DNA of 64,000 nucleotides from Numida meleagris (taxonomy: Eukaryota; Chordata; Aves; Galliformes; Numididae). Within the stretch, counting starts at the first letter, position 1. Each line of letters opens with the position of its first letter. Below the pieces are notes generated by a model that was not told the DNA's origin, ran no database searches, and saw only the letters and a list, made by a program, of their open reading frames with translations. The stretch covers positions 6,888,965-6,952,964 of the forward strand of contig NC_034414.1 in the NCBI RefSeq assembly GCF_002078875.1. The letters are read 5' to 3'. Positions 61,721 through 64,000 of the stretch are shown here, one piece after another. The translations under genes and the position numbers were made by a program.

Positions 61721-64000
61721 AAGCAGGAGAGACCCATCAAGAGGAAAAAAAAGAAAAGATGAACCCGAAGTATAGTGTTTCCTCAGCGAATTCTACTAAA
61801 TCTTGCAGAAGTAGGAGCAACACATGTTCCTATTGTTTTAATGTCTGTAGTAGTTGAAAGGCCCGTTGAAGCTTAAAAAGTTTTTTTCCACCTCTCTGAT
61901 AACTGACTGAATTGAAGTAAAGCAGTTCTAGAGAAGGGGAACAGTTGTTTCTGCTTCTGATACATTCATTCATTTGGACAATATGCAATAATTGTAGCTC
62001 CAGTACGCAGACATAAAAGTCACCAGAAAACATCTTCTGTTCAAGACAGGATGATTGGATTGCTAGACAGTATTTGCTAATTTTAAAGTCCTTTAAAATA
62101 TCTTGCCTTTTCATTTCCTGCAGTTAGATTTTATCATTCTGTTCTGCTGTCATAAAATTCTCACTATCCTGTAGCAGATTCACGCAGTGGGAAGTTGCGG
62201 TTAAAGGACTTTCAAATTATTTTCTTTCAGTCTACCATTGTAATATTGTTAAAGCCTGAACGTGTTCAATACATCAATTCTTGTTGTACTGTTCATGCTG
62301 AAGGACGAACTCCATCCAGGCTTTGGTTAGAGAACTCAGTCTGAGCTGAACCTATTGCTTGCAACTGCTCTGCTTTGGTGTGGCAGCTCTAAATCCTAAC
62401 AGGGCTCAAGGGATGTATTTGGTGAATGACTCTGAGGCACTCGGGAACTGTGTTAGAATGACACAAGCAGCATGTTAAGTGTCACAAACTGTAGAAGAAC
62501 CAACACGTACAATGTCAAGTTGTGTGGTGAGTGCATTGGGAAGGTGCCTAGATTCCTTCTACCCTGGGAGACATTGGCTAAATTCCTGTTGACTTTTTTT
62601 TTGATGGTCAGAGTACCATTAAGAATGAAACTGAATAGAAAGGTTATTCATCAGTCTGTATTCCAACTTTTAACTTTTTCTTAGACTGTTTTTCCAGTCT
62701 TTATCTGGAGGAACTCTGAGGTGTTGTGGTTTACTTCAGTCAAAAACAGAAACAGAAGCACTTAAAGTGTGTGTGAGGGAAATTAATAATGCTGTTAGTT
62801 TGGAAAAGAATTACATGCTCACAGGTTGTACATCTGAAACAACGTATAGATGGTTTTAGGAATATAATATATGTAATGTATGCTGGCAACTGAAACAGAT
62901 GCAGGAGTAAACAGGCTCAGATGAAAAATTACAAACTCTCTGGAATTCTTCTATAAAGACACTACTGGATTCTCTGCCGGTCAGTGATCTCCTTTAAATG
63001 TGGCTCCAGTCATTCACTGTTACCTAAAAATACTTTATAGAAAATGTCTTTTCAAATAATTTGAAAATTTAGGTAAGATAGCAGTTTGTATATATGTGGA
63101 AGCTTTGCCAGGATACGCGCTAAGTACATCAAATGCTTATTTTCTTCTTTTTGACTGAAACAGAGCCACCACATACAGTACACCTTGCGTATTATCCTCA
63201 ATCATCAAATTAGGACAAGTTAGTTTATTTTTCTTTTCATGCATTTAGTTTATTAAAATAGCGGTTGGTTTTGGGGAAGGAGAAGATAGGATAAGTTTAG
63301 TGACTGGACTGGATACAAAACATAAAGAAATAGAACATATCCTGAAATTGTCACCTGTACCACATTCCCTAGAAATCAGTAATATTAACTTAGGTGTTGA
63401 GGATGCAGTGATTCCCTCCCCCTGGTTTTTCCAACACTTTCAATGGTTTTAATACATTCAGTACTCTTATTTAAGAATAAACATCTGCATAGAAATCTGA
63501 GTACTTTAAAATAGCCTCTATTTTTAAATTCTATTCAAAGATAGGAGGAAAAGTTTCTTAAGCATTTCTTTTACTACAGCTTGAAGATACATTTGGACTA
63601 CATAGTTTCTAAAGTCCTTGTAAAACACAAAACAGATAAATTAATGATATTACTTTCAGCTTTGGAGATTGTTTATTCAATATTTTATAGAAAGATATGC
63701 CTATTAAAAAAAAAAAACCACAAGGATTTAAGAAGGTGTGAGCAAATTTATGCCCGATAACATTTTAAAATGTGTAATGAGAGATGAGGTTTATTGTCCC
63801 TATTTGGATACAAATTCCTGTGATTGTTGACAGTGGAGTGGTGCTGTAAAAGGATGGATGATTTTTTGAGGACTATCATTTTCAACAGAGATAAATTGTA
63901 ACTGCAACTTTTCATTTTAGATTTGCTTATCAATCTATTAACCAAACCTACGTTTTTTTCAGTTTGAGAGGGAATAAGAGGTAAAAAGAGTAGGGGGGAC

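Larger units (their letters stand above)
54337..64000 (+). other. SPON1: SPON1 downstream intron (3' end outside window)
   Basis: Begins with the donor GTAGGT after the last visible exon. No further exon with correct phase and spondin_N similarity was seen up to the right edge, so the intron is at least 9.66 kb. It contains one CR1 3' end (about 55860-55990), a (TTTA)n run near 58008-58029, and long A or T tracts at about 60528-60543 and 61703-61720. The remainder shows nothing I can name. Confidence 0.8.

Noticed and set aside
54337..64000. The next SPON1 exon (middle of spondin_N)
   Set aside because: No frame in this stretch resembles the conserved tryptophan-rich continuation of spondin_N with matching splice sites.
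1..64000. CRISPR arrays, bacterial operons, tRNA or rRNA genes
   Set aside because: No regularly spaced repeats, Shine-Dalgarno-led gene clusters or cloverleaf-type sequences were seen; the exon-intron structure and repeat content are vertebrate.

Overview
This window is vertebrate, almost certainly galliform-bird (chicken-like), nuclear DNA. The coding sequence is broken into short exons with GT-AG splice sites inside very long AT-rich introns. The interspersed repeats are the avian set: many CR1 LINE 3' ends with the typical ATTCTATGATTC-like tail, one internally deleted Galluhop-type mariner, and two copies of one retroviral LTR.

The only protein-coding gene I can support is SPON1 (F-spondin, a secreted matrix and axon-guidance protein) on the + strand. 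Four consecutive internal exons are present (24204-24337, 45371-45444, 48278-48400, 54188-54336). They join in phase into 160 uninterrupted codons (480 nt) that read as the C-terminal half of the reelin domain followed by the start of the spondin_N domain. This corresponds to roughly residues 116-275 of the mammalian protein. The first exons (signal peptide, start of the reelin domain) and the 3' exons (rest of spondin_N, the thrombospondin type 1 repeats) lie outside the window. No promoter, start codon or stop codon of SPON1 is visible.

Layout: 1-24203 is upstream intron holding one decayed CR1, one clean solo LTR (2045-2572, + orientation, perfect 5-bp target duplication) and a second CR1 scrap. 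The intron at 24338-45370 is 21 kb and repeat-rich: a CR1 about 220 bp after the donor site, a second, inverted copy of the same LTR (29162-29687), a 530-bp Galluhop remnant (33949-34478), a decayed endogenous-retrovirus integrase region on the - strand (about 35380-36500), a CR1 3' end, a CR1 reverse-transcriptase fragment with a 251-codon open frame (- strand), another CR1 scrap and a perfect-length 56-bp tandem duplication just upstream of the next exon. The introns at 45445-48277 and 48401-54187 are smaller; the latter contains a ~950-bp sense CR1. From 54337 to the end is intron with one CR1 3' end and simple repeats.

I found no tRNA, rRNA, CRISPR or bacterial-type operon. The most useful second-look items are an in-frame alternative 3' splice site 27 nt upstream of the third exon, the 56-bp duplication near the second exon, the inverted pair of near-identical solo LTRs with a conserved G-quadruplex motif, and the mosaic CR1 and ERV fossils.
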